A stretch of DNA of 9,830 bases from Candidatus Magasanikbacteria bacterium RIFCSPHIGHO2_02_FULL_47_14 (GCA_001784275.1 MFQB01000010.1:1-9830); one strand, 5' to 3'. Shown: positions 1 through 7,447, numbered from the stretch's first letter. Notes: generated from the sequence alone by a model not told the origin. Translations and numbers: made by a program.

Positions 1-47
1 ACAAGATTATTGCGGATACATTTCGTGAAAAAAATAAAACTTTATGA
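1..47 (+). CDS. 3' end of an upstream gene (partial)
   Basis: An open frame entering from the left edge (codons in phase with base 3) reads KIIADTFREKNKTL and stops at TGA 45-47. The stop overlaps the ATG of the next gene in an ATGA arrangement (44-47), the usual sign of translational coupling in a bacterial operon. Only 14 residues are visible, so no family can be named and chance openness cannot be excluded. The support is the exact 4-base overlap and the lack of any Shine-Dalgarno sequence in front of the downstream ATG. Confidence 0.45.
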   Translation, partial: KIIADTFREKNKTL

Positions 48-1453
48 AAACTCTCTACCGGATAGTTGTTTTAGTCTTTCTGTGGAACATCGTGTCTGCT
101 TCTGCCGCACTTGCAGTTGATGTTCGGTGCTGGACAAAGTCAGCTTGTATAAAAGCGCGGACAGACAGTGGCGCAACGACACAAGAGGCGGCAAGCGGAT
201 TTTATGACGGACCTGACGCCAAAGCAGTCTGTGGAGAGACCGTTCAAATCGGTACCAAAAACCAGCCTGCAGGCTTTTGTCTCCCTGCAGGAAAAACCGT
301 CACTCAAATCTCCTTTGGTGGAAAAACAACCTTTTTGCACATTGGCGAGTTTATCCAGTTCATGTACAAGTATGGCTTCCAGATTGCAATCGTCTTAGCC
401 ATTTTTGTGGTGTTGGTTGCCGGGTTTGAGTGGATCCAGTCCCGTGGCAACTCCGAAGGAATCAAAAGCGCTCAAAACAAAATATACAAAGCAATCATGG
501 GTCTTATCCTTTATGCAATCTCGTACACCATCTTAAACATGCTCAGCCCCGCCTTTGTCAACTTACGTCTTCCGCAGGTCTGGATGATCAACCCAATACA
601 TCTGACCTCTCAATTTTGCGACCGAGTCGTCTCTTCGACTCCGGTCGCAAAACTTGCAGGTAATGACGAGGCACGGCTCTTAACAATTGCTGAAAAGAAA
701 AAGAAGTACACGGAAATTGAAGGGGGAGAATCTGGCGGCGGTTTTACGATAACTCCGGAACGTGCGGACTGTGGAAATACATATCTGCTTGCCCGAGGAA
801 ACGGAACAACCTGCGAAGGAATGGCTTGCTCCCTGGAGGGAAACACCTGCTATCAACGAGTTGGAAACCCAAAAGAAACGTGTGAAATGGCAAATGTCGC
901 TGGTCGAATTTATAGCTCCAACTTTGATGCAAACGCGGGAAGCGACTTTTTTGGTTCCTGGACATGGAAGTGGGCAAACGAACCGGAGGTGTATTACGTT
1001 TGCACAGATGGTTCATACCCCAAAATATCTTTGGGACAGGGAAATGACCCTGACAATGACCAGCCGGATGAAGCAAAAAAAATACAGCAGTACAACGTTC
1101 GAAACCTTACTCAAACACATATTGATAACGCCATCAGCGAGTGCGGAGGGAAAGATAAGTTAAAAGGTTTTGTCTTAAGTTTGGATATGAACGAAAACCT
1201 TGAATTTACCGCCGACGAACGTCACTTTATTGGGGTCATAAAACAAAATCACCTTGGTATTGATCTGGGAGATAAAAATAACTGGGATGCTGACTGCTTG
1301 CTCAAAAAAGCACCGCCTGAGTTATTCATCTCCCCTGAAGAACTGAGAAAAGGAATACGAATCGATGTTGACGTGAGCACCATAGAAGACATTGATGACG
1401 AATCTGACCGTATCCGAGCGTATGCACAGTTTGACTATACCAGTTGTCTGTAA
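44..1453 (+). CDS. T4SS pilin-like (VirB2/TrbC-type) membrane protein with Cys-rich C-terminal region
   Basis: The 469-aa product has a signal peptide (hydrophobic residues 7-23, likely cleavage after Ala24 in ALA-VD). Two membrane helices follow at about 112-130 and 148-167, joined by a short basic loop with the GNSEGIKSAQNKI pattern. A small-residue TM1, a GN.E...A...I loop, a TM2 of the IMGLILYAISYTIL type and a closing SPAFVNLRLP match the two-helix VirB2-like pilin family common in CPR genomes (family knowledge). Positive-inside logic places the loop in the cytoplasm and both ends outside. Unlike ordinary pilins of roughly 100-150 aa, this one carries about 300 further residues. They hold 10 of its 14 cysteines (192, 243, 257, 262, 269, 280, 320, 367, 418, 468), suggesting disulfides or metal binding outside the cell. 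I do not recognise that C-terminal domain. The ATG overlaps the upstream stop and has no clear Shine-Dalgarno site. A pilus role is inferred. Confidence 0.72.
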   Translation: MKTLYRIVVLVFLWNIVSASAALAVDVRCWTKSACIKARTDSGATTQEAASGFYDGPDAKAVCGETVQIGTKNQPAGFCLPAGKTVTQISFGGKTTFLHIGEFIQFMYKYGFQIAIVLAIFVVLVAGFEWIQSRGNSEGIKSAQNKIYKAIMGLILYAISYTILNMLSPAFVNLRLPQVWMINPIHLTSQFCDRVVSSTPVAKLAGNDEARLLTIAEKKKKYTEIEGGESGGGFTITPERADCGNTYLLARGNGTTCEGMACSLEGNTCYQRVGNPKETCEMANVAGRIYSSNFDANAGSDFFGSWTWKWANEPEVYYVCTDGSYPKISLGQGNDPDNDQPDEAKKIQQYNVRNLTQTHIDNAISECGGKDKLKGFVLSLDMNENLEFTADERHFIGVIKQNHLGIDLGDKNNWDADCLLKKAPPELFISPEELRKGIRIDVDVSTIEDIDDESDRIRAYAQFDYTSCL

Positions 1454-1474
1454 TCTCTTAATTCTGCCTGTCAC

Positions 1475-1483
1475 GTCATGTAA
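1475..1483 (+). repeat. GTCATGTAA motif just upstream of uvrA (copy 1 of 3)
   Basis: The 9-mer GTCATGTAA lies 3 bases before the uvrA ATG. The same 9-mer recurs at 7357-7365 and 7526-7534, both in non-coding DNA. All three copies are intergenic and on the + strand. Function is unknown; a shared regulator site is possible but unproven. Confidence 0.4.
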
Positions 1484-1486
1484 TCT

Positions 1487-4315
1487 ATGCCGCACAACGA
1501 TATCATTATTACCAACAGCCGCGTTCACAACCTGAAGAACGTCTCACTCCACATCCCAAAAAATAAACTTGTGGTGATCACCGGGCTATCAGGTTCAGGA
1601 AAGTCCAGTCTGGCATTTGACACCATCTACGCAGAAGGCCAACGACGATATGCAGAGAGTTTGTCCGCATATGCAAGGCAGTTCATGGATATTCAGGACA
1701 AACCGGATGTTGACGAAATCAAAGGCCTCTCTCCAACCATCGCCATCGACCAAAAAAATATCTCTCAAAATCCACGCTCAACCGTGGGTACTGTGACTGA
1801 AATTTATGACTATCTTCGGTTGTTATTCGCCCGTCTTGGAACTCAGTACGATCCTGAGAGCAATACCACGGTGACTCAGTATACTGCCGGAGAAATTGCA
1901 GAAACTATTCGAAAAAAGGCGCGCGAGGGAGGGAAGTTCTTGCTCCTTTCTCCTCTTACGAAACGTACGCAAATCAAACCAAAACGCCTGATTGCGACCT
2001 TGGAGCAGTCCGGTTTTGAGCGTGTGCGAGTCAATGGTGTGACTATGAACCTCAAGGAGGTAAAAAAATATCGGTTCGATACAACAAAAGAATACGATAT
2101 TGACGTGGTGGTTGGAGAGGTGACCCCGGGAAATAAGCTCTCTATCCCGATGCTTGTTGACAAAGCTTTGGATCTGTCGAACGGATTCATCATCGTGGCA
2201 AGTGATTTGGCGGGCGAAGAAAAAATCTTTGCCACTTCACCCTACTCTCCGAGCACCGGACATATCTTTGAACCGGTTGAGCCGCGAAGTTTTAGTTTTA
2301 ACAGCCCATACGGAGCTTGCCCTCGTTGCACCGGTCTTGGCTATACATTGGACGTGGATCCGGAGTTGGTGATTCCCAATCCCCGCTTGACTCTTGCTGA
2401 AGGCGCTGTCCAGCCATGGACACGCATTGTGGGAAATCAAAACTACTATCAAAAACTGCTTGGCGCGGTTGCAGAAAAACATAACTTTTCTCTGGAAACA
2501 CCTGTACAAGATCTTCCTCAGCCGGTTCTCGATGTTCTCTACTATGGAACCAATGATGAAACATACCTGGTTGGGGACAAGAACATCACATTTGAAGGAA
2601 TCGTCTCGAACTTAGTCCAGCGTCATGCTGAAACCGACTCAGACTATATTCGAAAAGAGATCGAACACTACATGCGAGAACGGATCTGCCCAACCTGTGA
2701 TGGCCGACGTCTCAAACAAAGTTCACTTTTTGTAAAAATTGGAGACTACTCCATTGCCGACATGGTTGAGATGAGTATCGAGGAGGCCCTCGAGTTCTTT
2801 ACCTCAAAAGCAGAGAAAGGATTTCTTGAGTCAGTGAAAGACAAAAAAGAAATCGGCATTGCTTCTCCTATTATCAACGAAGTCCGCACCCGGTTGGAAA
2901 ATCTTATTCGCGTTGGTCTCCCCTATATCACATTGAATCGATCCGTGACAACGCTCTCCGGTGGTGAAGCGCAACGTATTCGTCTTTCGACACAGCTATC
3001 AACCGGGTTGACTGACGTTATTTACATTTTGGATGAACCGTCGATCGGTTTACATCCAAAAGACAACGATAAGTTGATTGATACCCTGAAAACATTACGT
3101 GATATCGGCAACACCGTGATTGTTGTTGAACACGACCAGGCCACCATTGAAGCGGCGGACTTTGTCGTGGACGTGGGTCCGGGCGCAGGAGAGTATGGCG
3201 GAGAAATCATTGCCAGTGGCACACCGGTTAGTATCAAAAAAAACAAAAACTCTTTGACAGGACTCTATCTTTCCCGTAAAAAGTCTATTCCTCCCCCGGT
3301 AAAATATCGCAAAGGGAACGGAAAACAGATCGAGGTGATTGGGGCGAAGGGCTACAACTTAAAAAACATCACCGTTGCATTTCCGCTCGCAACCTTCATC
3401 TCGGTTACCGGTGTTTCAGGTTCCGGCAAGTCAACTCTTGTCATTGATATTTTGGCGAAAGCGCTTGCGAAACACTTTTACCGCGCAAAGTCTGAACCGG
3501 GCGAACATACAAAAATAAAAGGTATGAATGGGGTCGATAAGGTAATCTCGATCGACCAAACACCTATCGGACGCACGCCTCGGAGTAATCCGGCAACATA
3601 TACCGGTGTCTTCACCGCAATTCGAGACTTATACACCGACCAGCCGGAGGCACGCTTGCGCGGATTTGATGCGGGCATGTTCAGTTTTAACGTCAAAGGC
3701 GGCGGCAGATGCGAGGCGTGTGCCGGAGAAGGATACCGACGCATCCCCATGCAGTTCTTGTCTGACGTCTTTGTTGAATGTAACGAGTGTGAAGGCGAGC
3801 GCTATACGAAAGAGGCGCTTGAGATTCATTATCGAGGAAAAAACATAGCTGACGTCCTTGAGATGACGATAGAAGAAGGGTACCGCTTTTTCAACGACGT
3901 ACCGGCAATTTCAGAAAAACTAAAGATTCTTCGCGACGTGGGATTGGGGTATCTGCATCTTGGTCAGCCGGCCACCACGCTTTCTGGTGGTGAGGCACAA
4001 CGTATTAAACTTGCAACCGAGTTGTCACGTCGGTCAACAGGAAAAACCTTATATATCTTGGACGAACCGACCACCGGCTTGCACTTTGAAGACATTACTC
4101 GCCTCTTGCATGTCCTGAACCAACTCGTTGACAAGGGAAATACGGTGATTACGATCGAACATAATATCGACATCATCAAAAGTGCAGACTATATCATCGA
4201 TCTGGGGCCGGAAGGTGGAAATAAAGGTGGCGAGGTCGTCGCAGCCGGAACTCCAAAAGAAGTCATGAAAGAAAAAAAGAGTTTCACCGGGATGTACCTG
4301 AAGAAAAATATATAA
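1487..4315 (+). CDS. uvrA: UvrABC excinuclease subunit A
   Basis: UvrA is the DNA-damage recognition ATPase of nucleotide excision repair; it dimerises and loads UvrB at lesions. The 942-aa length matches the family (E. coli 940). Both ABC modules are complete: Walker A at 33-41 (GLSGSGKSS) and 642-650 (GVSGSGKST), signatures LSGGEAQR at 490-497 and 832-839, and Walker B ILDEP at 514-518 and 857-861. Two Cys4 zinc modules are intact: C278/C281 with C401/C404, and C742/C745 with C765/C768. The start is fixed by alignment of NSRVHNLKNVSLHIP to the family N-terminus. The Cys/His pair that E. coli UvrA has at about residue 120 (CPDH) is replaced by YDPES. The gene begins 33 bases after the pilin-like gene without a visible Shine-Dalgarno site, so it may be co-transcribed with it. 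It ends at a strong bidirectional terminator. uvrB and uvrC are not in the window. Confidence 0.98.
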   Translation: MPHNDIIITNSRVHNLKNVSLHIPKNKLVVITGLSGSGKSSLAFDTIYAEGQRRYAESLSAYARQFMDIQDKPDVDEIKGLSPTIAIDQKNISQNPRSTVGTVTEIYDYLRLLFARLGTQYDPESNTTVTQYTAGEIAETIRKKAREGGKFLLLSPLTKRTQIKPKRLIATLEQSGFERVRVNGVTMNLKEVKKYRFDTTKEYDIDVVVGEVTPGNKLSIPMLVDKALDLSNGFIIVASDLAGEEKIFATSPYSPSTGHIFEPVEPRSFSFNSPYGACPRCTGLGYTLDVDPELVIPNPRLTLAEGAVQPWTRIVGNQNYYQKLLGAVAEKHNFSLETPVQDLPQPVLDVLYYGTNDETYLVGDKNITFEGIVSNLVQRHAETDSDYIRKEIEHYMRERICPTCDGRRLKQSSLFVKIGDYSIADMVEMSIEEALEFFTSKAEKGFLESVKDKKEIGIASPIINEVRTRLENLIRVGLPYITLNRSVTTLSGGEAQRIRLSTQLSTGLTDVIYILDEPSIGLHPKDNDKLIDTLKTLRDIGNTVIVVEHDQATIEAADFVVDVGPGAGEYGGEIIASGTPVSIKKNKNSLTGLYLSRKKSIPPPVKYRKGNGKQIEVIGAKGYNLKNITVAFPLATFISVTGVSGSGKSTLVIDILAKALAKHFYRAKSEPGEHTKIKGMNGVDKVISIDQTPIGRTPRSNPATYTGVFTAIRDLYTDQPEARLRGFDAGMFSFNVKGGGRCEACAGEGYRRIPMQFLSDVFVECNECEGERYTKEALEIHYRGKNIADVLEMTIEEGYRFFNDVPAISEKLKILRDVGLGYLHLGQPATTLSGGEAQRIKLATELSRRSTGKTLYILDEPTTGLHFEDITRLLHVLNQLVDKGNTVITIEHNIDIIKSADYIIDLGPEGGNKGGEVVAAGTPKEVMKEKKSFTGMYLKKNI

Positions 4316-4328
4316 CGCCGGCTGAATT

Positions 4329-4360
4329 TAAAATATCCCGACTGAGTCGGGATATTTTTT
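4329..4360. terminator. Bidirectional intrinsic terminator between uvrA and rplS
   Basis: The inverted repeat AAATATCCCGA / TCGGGATATTT forms a stem of 12-13 bp with a tiny TGA loop. It has T-runs on both strands. It sits between the convergent stops of uvrA (4315) and rplS (4369) and can end both transcripts. Confidence 0.92.
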
Positions 4361-4368
4361 GTTTTACT

Positions 4369-4722
4369 TTATTCTTTTGTTGTTTCCTTGGCTGTTGCCT
4401 GTACGTCAACTTCTTTCAAACGTTTGTTGTAGTTTCTCAGGTAATACGGTCGTGCCTGACGAACCCGGAGGCGTCGCACCTCTTCGACCTTCGTGACTAC
4501 CGGGGAGTGGATCGGGAAGATCTTTTCAACACCGACTCCTTCTGAAATCTTGCGGACAGTAAAGGTCGCGCCGGCTTCTGTGCCATGCTTCACCGCTAAA
4601 ATAGTTCCTTCAAAAATCTGGATACGTTCTTTTTCTTCTCCTTTTTTATTGACGTCCTTAATCTTCTGGTGAACCCGGACGATCATACCTGGTTTCACAG
4701 AAAGACGAATATCTTCGCTCAT
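4369..4722 (-). CDS. rplS: 50S ribosomal protein L19
   Basis: L19 is a large-subunit protein at the subunit interface. The 117-aa product shows the family core: a short N-terminal stretch ending RPG-like (VKPGMIVRVHQKI), FEGTILAVKHG at about 37-47, FTVRKISEGVGVEKIFPIHSP at about 54-74, and the C-terminal RLRVRQARPYYLR. The N-terminal helix is shorter than in E. coli, and a charged tail (VDVQATAKETTKE) is added. It follows the gmk-like gene by 38 bases on the same strand, probably as last gene of the tRNA-Ile/RluA/gmk unit, instead of the rpsP-rimM-trmD context usual in well-studied bacteria. There is no convincing Shine-Dalgarno site before the ATG at 4722. Confidence 0.96.
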   Translation of the reverse strand: MSEDIRLSVKPGMIVRVHQKIKDVNKKGEEKERIQIFEGTILAVKHGTEAGATFTVRKISEGVGVEKIFPIHSPVVTKVEEVRRLRVRQARPYYLRNYNKRLKEVDVQATAKETTKE

Positions 4723-4760
4723 ACAATACGATAGATCGGTTGAATAAATATGGCGCTACT

Positions 4761-5381
4761 CTATCGTACTTCGACGCCTTTGTCAAGAGAATAACCCTCC
4801 TGGCGAAGGATGCCCACGACCTCATCTATGGTCTGGTCAAGCATGCCATTTCGATTAAAAATGACGTAGTCGTAAAACTTTTGTTCATGTTCCAGCTCAT
4901 ACTGAGCTGCGGCAAGACGTTTTTGAAGTTCATCCGCACTCATAGAGGGATCGCGGCCAATCAGTCGCTCCTGTAACACGTCAAGGGATTCGGTTTTTAC
5001 AAAAACAGTCGTAGCCCCATACTGGTCCTTATAGTACTGAGCGCCAACCACGTCCGGATTAACAATGATACTAAAACCGGCAGCAAGTTTTTGCTCCAAA
5101 TCCGGTTTATAGGTCCCGTAGTACACCCCCCGACCCGGGACAAAGGTATGTTCCAGTATATTGCCTTGCGCCAACTCCTGCTTAAACTTTTCTTCAGAAA
5201 AAAAATAATAATCAATACCGTCCTTTTCATCCAACCGCGGAGCCCGGGTCGTTGCAGTAACCAACCGGGTAAATACCGGATACCGTCTGATCAACTCACG
5301 AGTAATGGTGCTTTCACCGGAACCTGTGGGGCCGGCGATGATAAGGACACGCTTTTCTGATTGCATACGTATGTATATCAC
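4761..5381 (-). CDS. gmk: Guanylate kinase-like protein with altered P-loop
   Basis: Guanylate kinase phosphorylates GMP to GDP with ATP. The 206-aa product has the family plan. The P-loop GPTGSGEST spans 17-25 (numbered from the GTG). GMP-site residues TTRAPR (R46, R49), YY at 58-59, E77 and YYGT at 87-90 follow, then a VNPDVVGA segment where many members have D-x-D, and a lid R143...KRLAAAQYELEH. The P-loop Lys is Glu23 (codon GAA), a striking departure because that Lys contacts the ATP phosphates. Two starts are possible. GTG at 5381 overlaps the RluA-family stop as GTGA. ATG at 5366 lies 12 bases after it, gives the short N-terminus normal for this family (MQSEKRVLIIAGP), and has GGTGAT upstream at a long spacing. 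The fold assignment is firm; kinase activity is uncertain. It is probably translationally coupled to the upstream gene. Confidence 0.88.
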   Translation of the reverse strand: MIYIRMQSEKRVLIIAGPTGSGESTITRELIRRYPVFTRLVTATTRAPRLDEKDGIDYYFFSEEKFKQELAQGNILEHTFVPGRGVYYGTYKPDLEQKLAAGFSIIVNPDVVGAQYYKDQYGATTVFVKTESLDVLQERLIGRDPSMSADELQKRLAAAQYELEHEQKFYDYVIFNRNGMLDQTIDEVVGILRQEGYSLDKGVEVR

Positions 5382-6361
5382 CGTGAATGAAGTGTGGATA
5401 GATACTCCACCAATATCTCAGGCAATGGCGCGGTGTAACAAACACGGCTGCCATCCAATGTACTGAAACTTAACTCGGTTGCATGCAAAAATAATCGACT
5501 GAGCGGTTGTTGTCCACGGGCTTCACGAAAACGTCGCTGTTTATAGAGTGTATCACCAACAACCGGATGATTATACGCAAAGAAGTGCACTCTGATTTGA
5601 TGCGTTCTGCCGGTATGAATTTTGACGCGCAACAACGTATGATTGACAAAGCGACCTTCAACCCAAAACTCTGTGATAGCCTCGCGACCCGGTTGTATGG
5701 TCCGCACTGTTTCGAGCGTAACCTCATCTATGTTTGGCCGTGAAACCATCCTGCCGTCAGGACCACGATCGATCGGAAAGGTAATCATGCCATATTCTCG
5801 TTCCACCTCGCCGTAGACAAGCACGTCGTAAAACTTTTCTGTGGTGCGTTGTTGAAACTGTTGTTTCAAGTGGTGAAACATAGCAGTTGTCTTTGCAACA
5901 ACAAGAAGGCCCGATGCTTCTTTGTCCAAACGATGAACAATTCCGGGCCGATCCGGGTGCTCACCAACGTCTTCAAGTTCCGGATATCGTGTCAAAAGCC
6001 ATGCTGCGAGTGTGTGTTCTTCATGCGCCTCTGTCGGATGCACCAGCACACCGGCTGGCTTGTTGACAACCAGATACTCATCCGTTTCAGCGATGACAGG
6101 GACGTCTCGAACTGACTGCTCCATGGCTTTATACACTTTTTCTCTCTTGTGCACCTTTTCAACAAACTCGACAACGTCATTCAAACGGATTTCATATCCA
6201 ACTTTCGCCGATCTTCCGTTGACCAACGCCGTCTCGCTCCGAATCAACTTTTGTGCCTGACTCCTCGTCATCCCAAGTTTTTGTGCGAGAAGAAAATCCA
6301 AACGCGATCCTTTGTCTTCAGAGGCAGTCGTGAACGATGTATGTGGGGGTATGGTGTTCAT
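5378..6361 (-). CDS. RluA-family pseudouridine synthase (RluC/RluD type)
   Basis: This enzyme isomerises uridine to pseudouridine, probably in 23S rRNA. The 327-aa product has an N-terminal S4 RNA-binding domain (about 19-70: SRLDFLLAQKLG, SQAQKLIRSETALVNG). The catalytic RluA domain follows, with VVNKPAGVLVHPT (98-110), the active-site motif HRLDKEASGLLVVAK (143-157, catalytic Asp146) and GRTHQIRVH (251-259). The S4 plus catalytic layout is that of RluC/RluD, but the target uridines cannot be read from sequence. The ATG at 6361 lies one base after the discriminator base of tRNA-Ile, so tRNA 3' processing would leave an mRNA with only a single base before AUG. The 3' end overlaps the GTG of the guanylate kinase-like frame by 4 bases. 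No Shine-Dalgarno site precedes it, as expected given the tRNA. Confidence 0.95.
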   Translation of the reverse strand: MNTIPPHTSFTTASEDKGSRLDFLLAQKLGMTRSQAQKLIRSETALVNGRSAKVGYEIRLNDVVEFVEKVHKREKVYKAMEQSVRDVPVIAETDEYLVVNKPAGVLVHPTEAHEEHTLAAWLLTRYPELEDVGEHPDRPGIVHRLDKEASGLLVVAKTTAMFHHLKQQFQQRTTEKFYDVLVYGEVEREYGMITFPIDRGPDGRMVSRPNIDEVTLETVRTIQPGREAITEFWVEGRFVNHTLLRVKIHTGRTHQIRVHFFAYNHPVVGDTLYKQRRFREARGQQPLSRLFLHATELSFSTLDGSRVCYTAPLPEILVEYLSTLHSR

Positions 6362-6362
6362 G

Positions 6363-6440
<78 letters not shown>

Positions 6441-6458
6441 CTCTCAAATAACGAAACA

Positions 6459-6487
6459 ATAATAGCAAAGAAGACGGCCCAAATCAA
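6459..6487 (-). promoter_or_regulatory. Promoter of the tRNA-Ile / RluA / gmk / rplS unit
   Basis: On the - strand, TTGATT (6487-6482) and TATTAT (6464-6459) are separated by exactly 17 bases, matching 4/6 and 5/6 of the sigma-70-type consensus. Transcription would start about 15 bases before the tRNA 5' end. It is back-to-back with the HD-gene promoter. Confidence 0.65.
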
Positions 6488-6496
6488 GGCAAATGG

Positions 6497-6525
6497 TTGC
6501 AACGGTGGGTACCCTCTGTTATACT
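6497..6525 (+). promoter_or_regulatory. Promoter of the HD-domain gene, placing the start site at or next to its ATG
   Basis: TTGCAA (6497-6502) and TATACT (6520-6525) are spaced by 17 bases (4/6 and 5/6 matches). The expected start of transcription is about 6532-6533, only 2-3 bases before ATG 6535, implying a nearly leaderless mRNA. This also argues against the longer in-frame start at 6493, which would lie upstream of the promoter. Confidence 0.65.
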
Positions 6526-6534
6526 CTTTCTGTT

Positions 6535-7290
6535 ATGAATAGCTCAAAAATAGACCAACTGACCAGACGCGCAGAAGAGCGGATGACACTTTCACGTGAT
6601 CAGCTCCATGATCTGTCCCATGTACGACGAGTCGTGCAGTCAGTTGAAACGTTTGCCGTGGCTCTCGGATGTGACGAGCGCCAACGCGAGGCGTTACGAC
6701 TTGCTGCATGGTGGCATGATGTCAGCCGCACGCTCAGCCGGCGGCCGTCGATCATTTTTATGCCATTTTTTGACGATATCCTCTCTGCCTTATTTTTATG
6801 GCGAGAGTCAATTCGATGTGGCGTGTTTGGGAGTGTCGTTGGCACGGCAACGCGAATGATCTTCTGCAAAAGTATTGGAACCGGAAAGATATTAACAAAA
6901 ATTTTGATGCGGAAGAAAAACAGGATTCTGACGGATATCTTGCAAGACGCAGACATGCTCGACGTATTGAATATTGAACGTACCAAAAACATGTACGCGC
7001 TGGTCGAGGCATCACGCATGTACCACTTCAGCTACAAGCTTATGATCTGGTGGTTCTTGTCACTTCAAAAGTTACAGTTAAAAACCACCATTGCAAAAAA
7101 ACAACTGGCTATTGTGTTGCATGAGTTTCTCGCGTGGATTCAAGAAAGGGACATGCTCCTATGGCACATCGATCACTTTGGCAGAACGTGGGTGGAAAAA
7201 AATATCGCACGTGCAAAAATTTTTTTGCATCAGCTGCAATCTTTTCTTGAACCGTCGCCACCTCTGATGCAGTCACACACCCTCTCGTAG
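6535..7290 (+). CDS. HD-domain protein (putative metal-dependent phosphohydrolase)
   Basis: The 251-aa product carries the HD-superfamily metal ligands in order: H29 (DLSHVRRV), H61-D62 (AAWWHDVSR) and D138 in LQDADMLD. That is the H...HD...D pattern of metal-dependent phosphohydrolases, which often act on nucleotides. The start at 6535 follows from the promoter and puts the H of motif 1 at a usual distance from the N-terminus. The region between HD and DAD is long and divergent, and the C-terminal half (about 165-235) is rich in aromatic and basic residues and not recognised. No signal peptide or firm membrane helix is seen. The last codons and the TAG stop (7288-7290) lie inside the tRNA-Arg gene. 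No separate tRNA promoter was found, so the two probably share a transcript. The substrate is unknown. Confidence 0.82.
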   Translation: MNSSKIDQLTRRAEERMTLSRDQLHDLSHVRRVVQSVETFAVALGCDERQREALRLAAWWHDVSRTLSRRPSIIFMPFFDDILSALFLWRESIRCGVFGSVVGTATRMIFCKSIGTGKILTKILMRKKNRILTDILQDADMLDVLNIERTKNMYALVEASRMYHFSYKLMIWWFLSLQKLQLKTTIAKKQLAIVLHEFLAWIQERDMLLWHIDHFGRTWVEKNIARAKIFLHQLQSFLEPSPPLMQSHTLS

Positions 7291-7352
7291 TTCAATGGAT
7301 AGAACATAGGTTTCCGGAACCTGCGATGGAGGTTCGATTCCTCCCGAGAGGA
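7281..7352 (+). tRNA. tRNA-Arg, anticodon CCG
   Basis: A complete cloverleaf: acceptor CCTCTCG/CGAGAGG, D arm GTTC/GAAC, anticodon stem TAGGT/ACCTG (outer pair T-G), loop TTCCGGA giving anticodon CCG (codon CGG), T arm GGAGG-TTCGATT-CCTCC, discriminator A7352. CCA is not encoded (A is followed by CAT). Its first ten bases are also the end of the HD-domain gene, and a strong terminator follows 20 bases downstream. Confidence 0.95.
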
Positions 7353-7371
7353 CATTGTCATGTAACAATAT

Positions 7372-7408
7372 AAAAAATAAAACGCGCTGTCACGCGTTTT
7401 ATTTTTTT
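7372..7408. terminator. Intrinsic terminator after tRNA-Arg
   Basis: The inverted repeat AATAAAACGCG / CGCGTTTTATT, with a 6-base loop CTGTCA, extends into flanking A and T runs for up to 15 pairs. It has a T7 tract on + and an A6 run upstream that serves as a T tract on -. It closes the HD / tRNA-Arg unit. Confidence 0.9.
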
Positions 7409-7447
7409 ATTACACGCATACCACAACAAAAGTTATGCACAGCTTGA

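Noticed and set aside
744..1163. Open frames of 110 and 133 residues on both strands inside the pilin-like gene
   Set aside because: They are shadows of the 469-aa gene, without start signals or recognisable domains, while the main frame has a signal peptide, two membrane helices and an operon-type overlap.
6493..6534. Longer N-terminus for the HD-domain gene starting at ATG 6493
   Set aside because: That start lies upstream of a well-spaced -35/-10 pair (6497-6525), and its 14 extra residues resemble no part of the family.
7212..7229. Palindrome TGCAAAAATTTTTTTGCA that resembles a terminator hairpin
   Set aside because: It lies inside the HD-domain coding region, has almost no GC in the stem and only a 2-base centre; it is explained by Lys/Phe codons and would cut off tRNA-Arg.
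7433..7441. TTATGCACA, a match to the DnaA-box consensus TTATNCACA
   Set aside because: It is a single copy with no cluster, no AT-rich unwinding element and no dnaA/dnaN nearby. One match in about 10 kb is near chance, so no origin is called.
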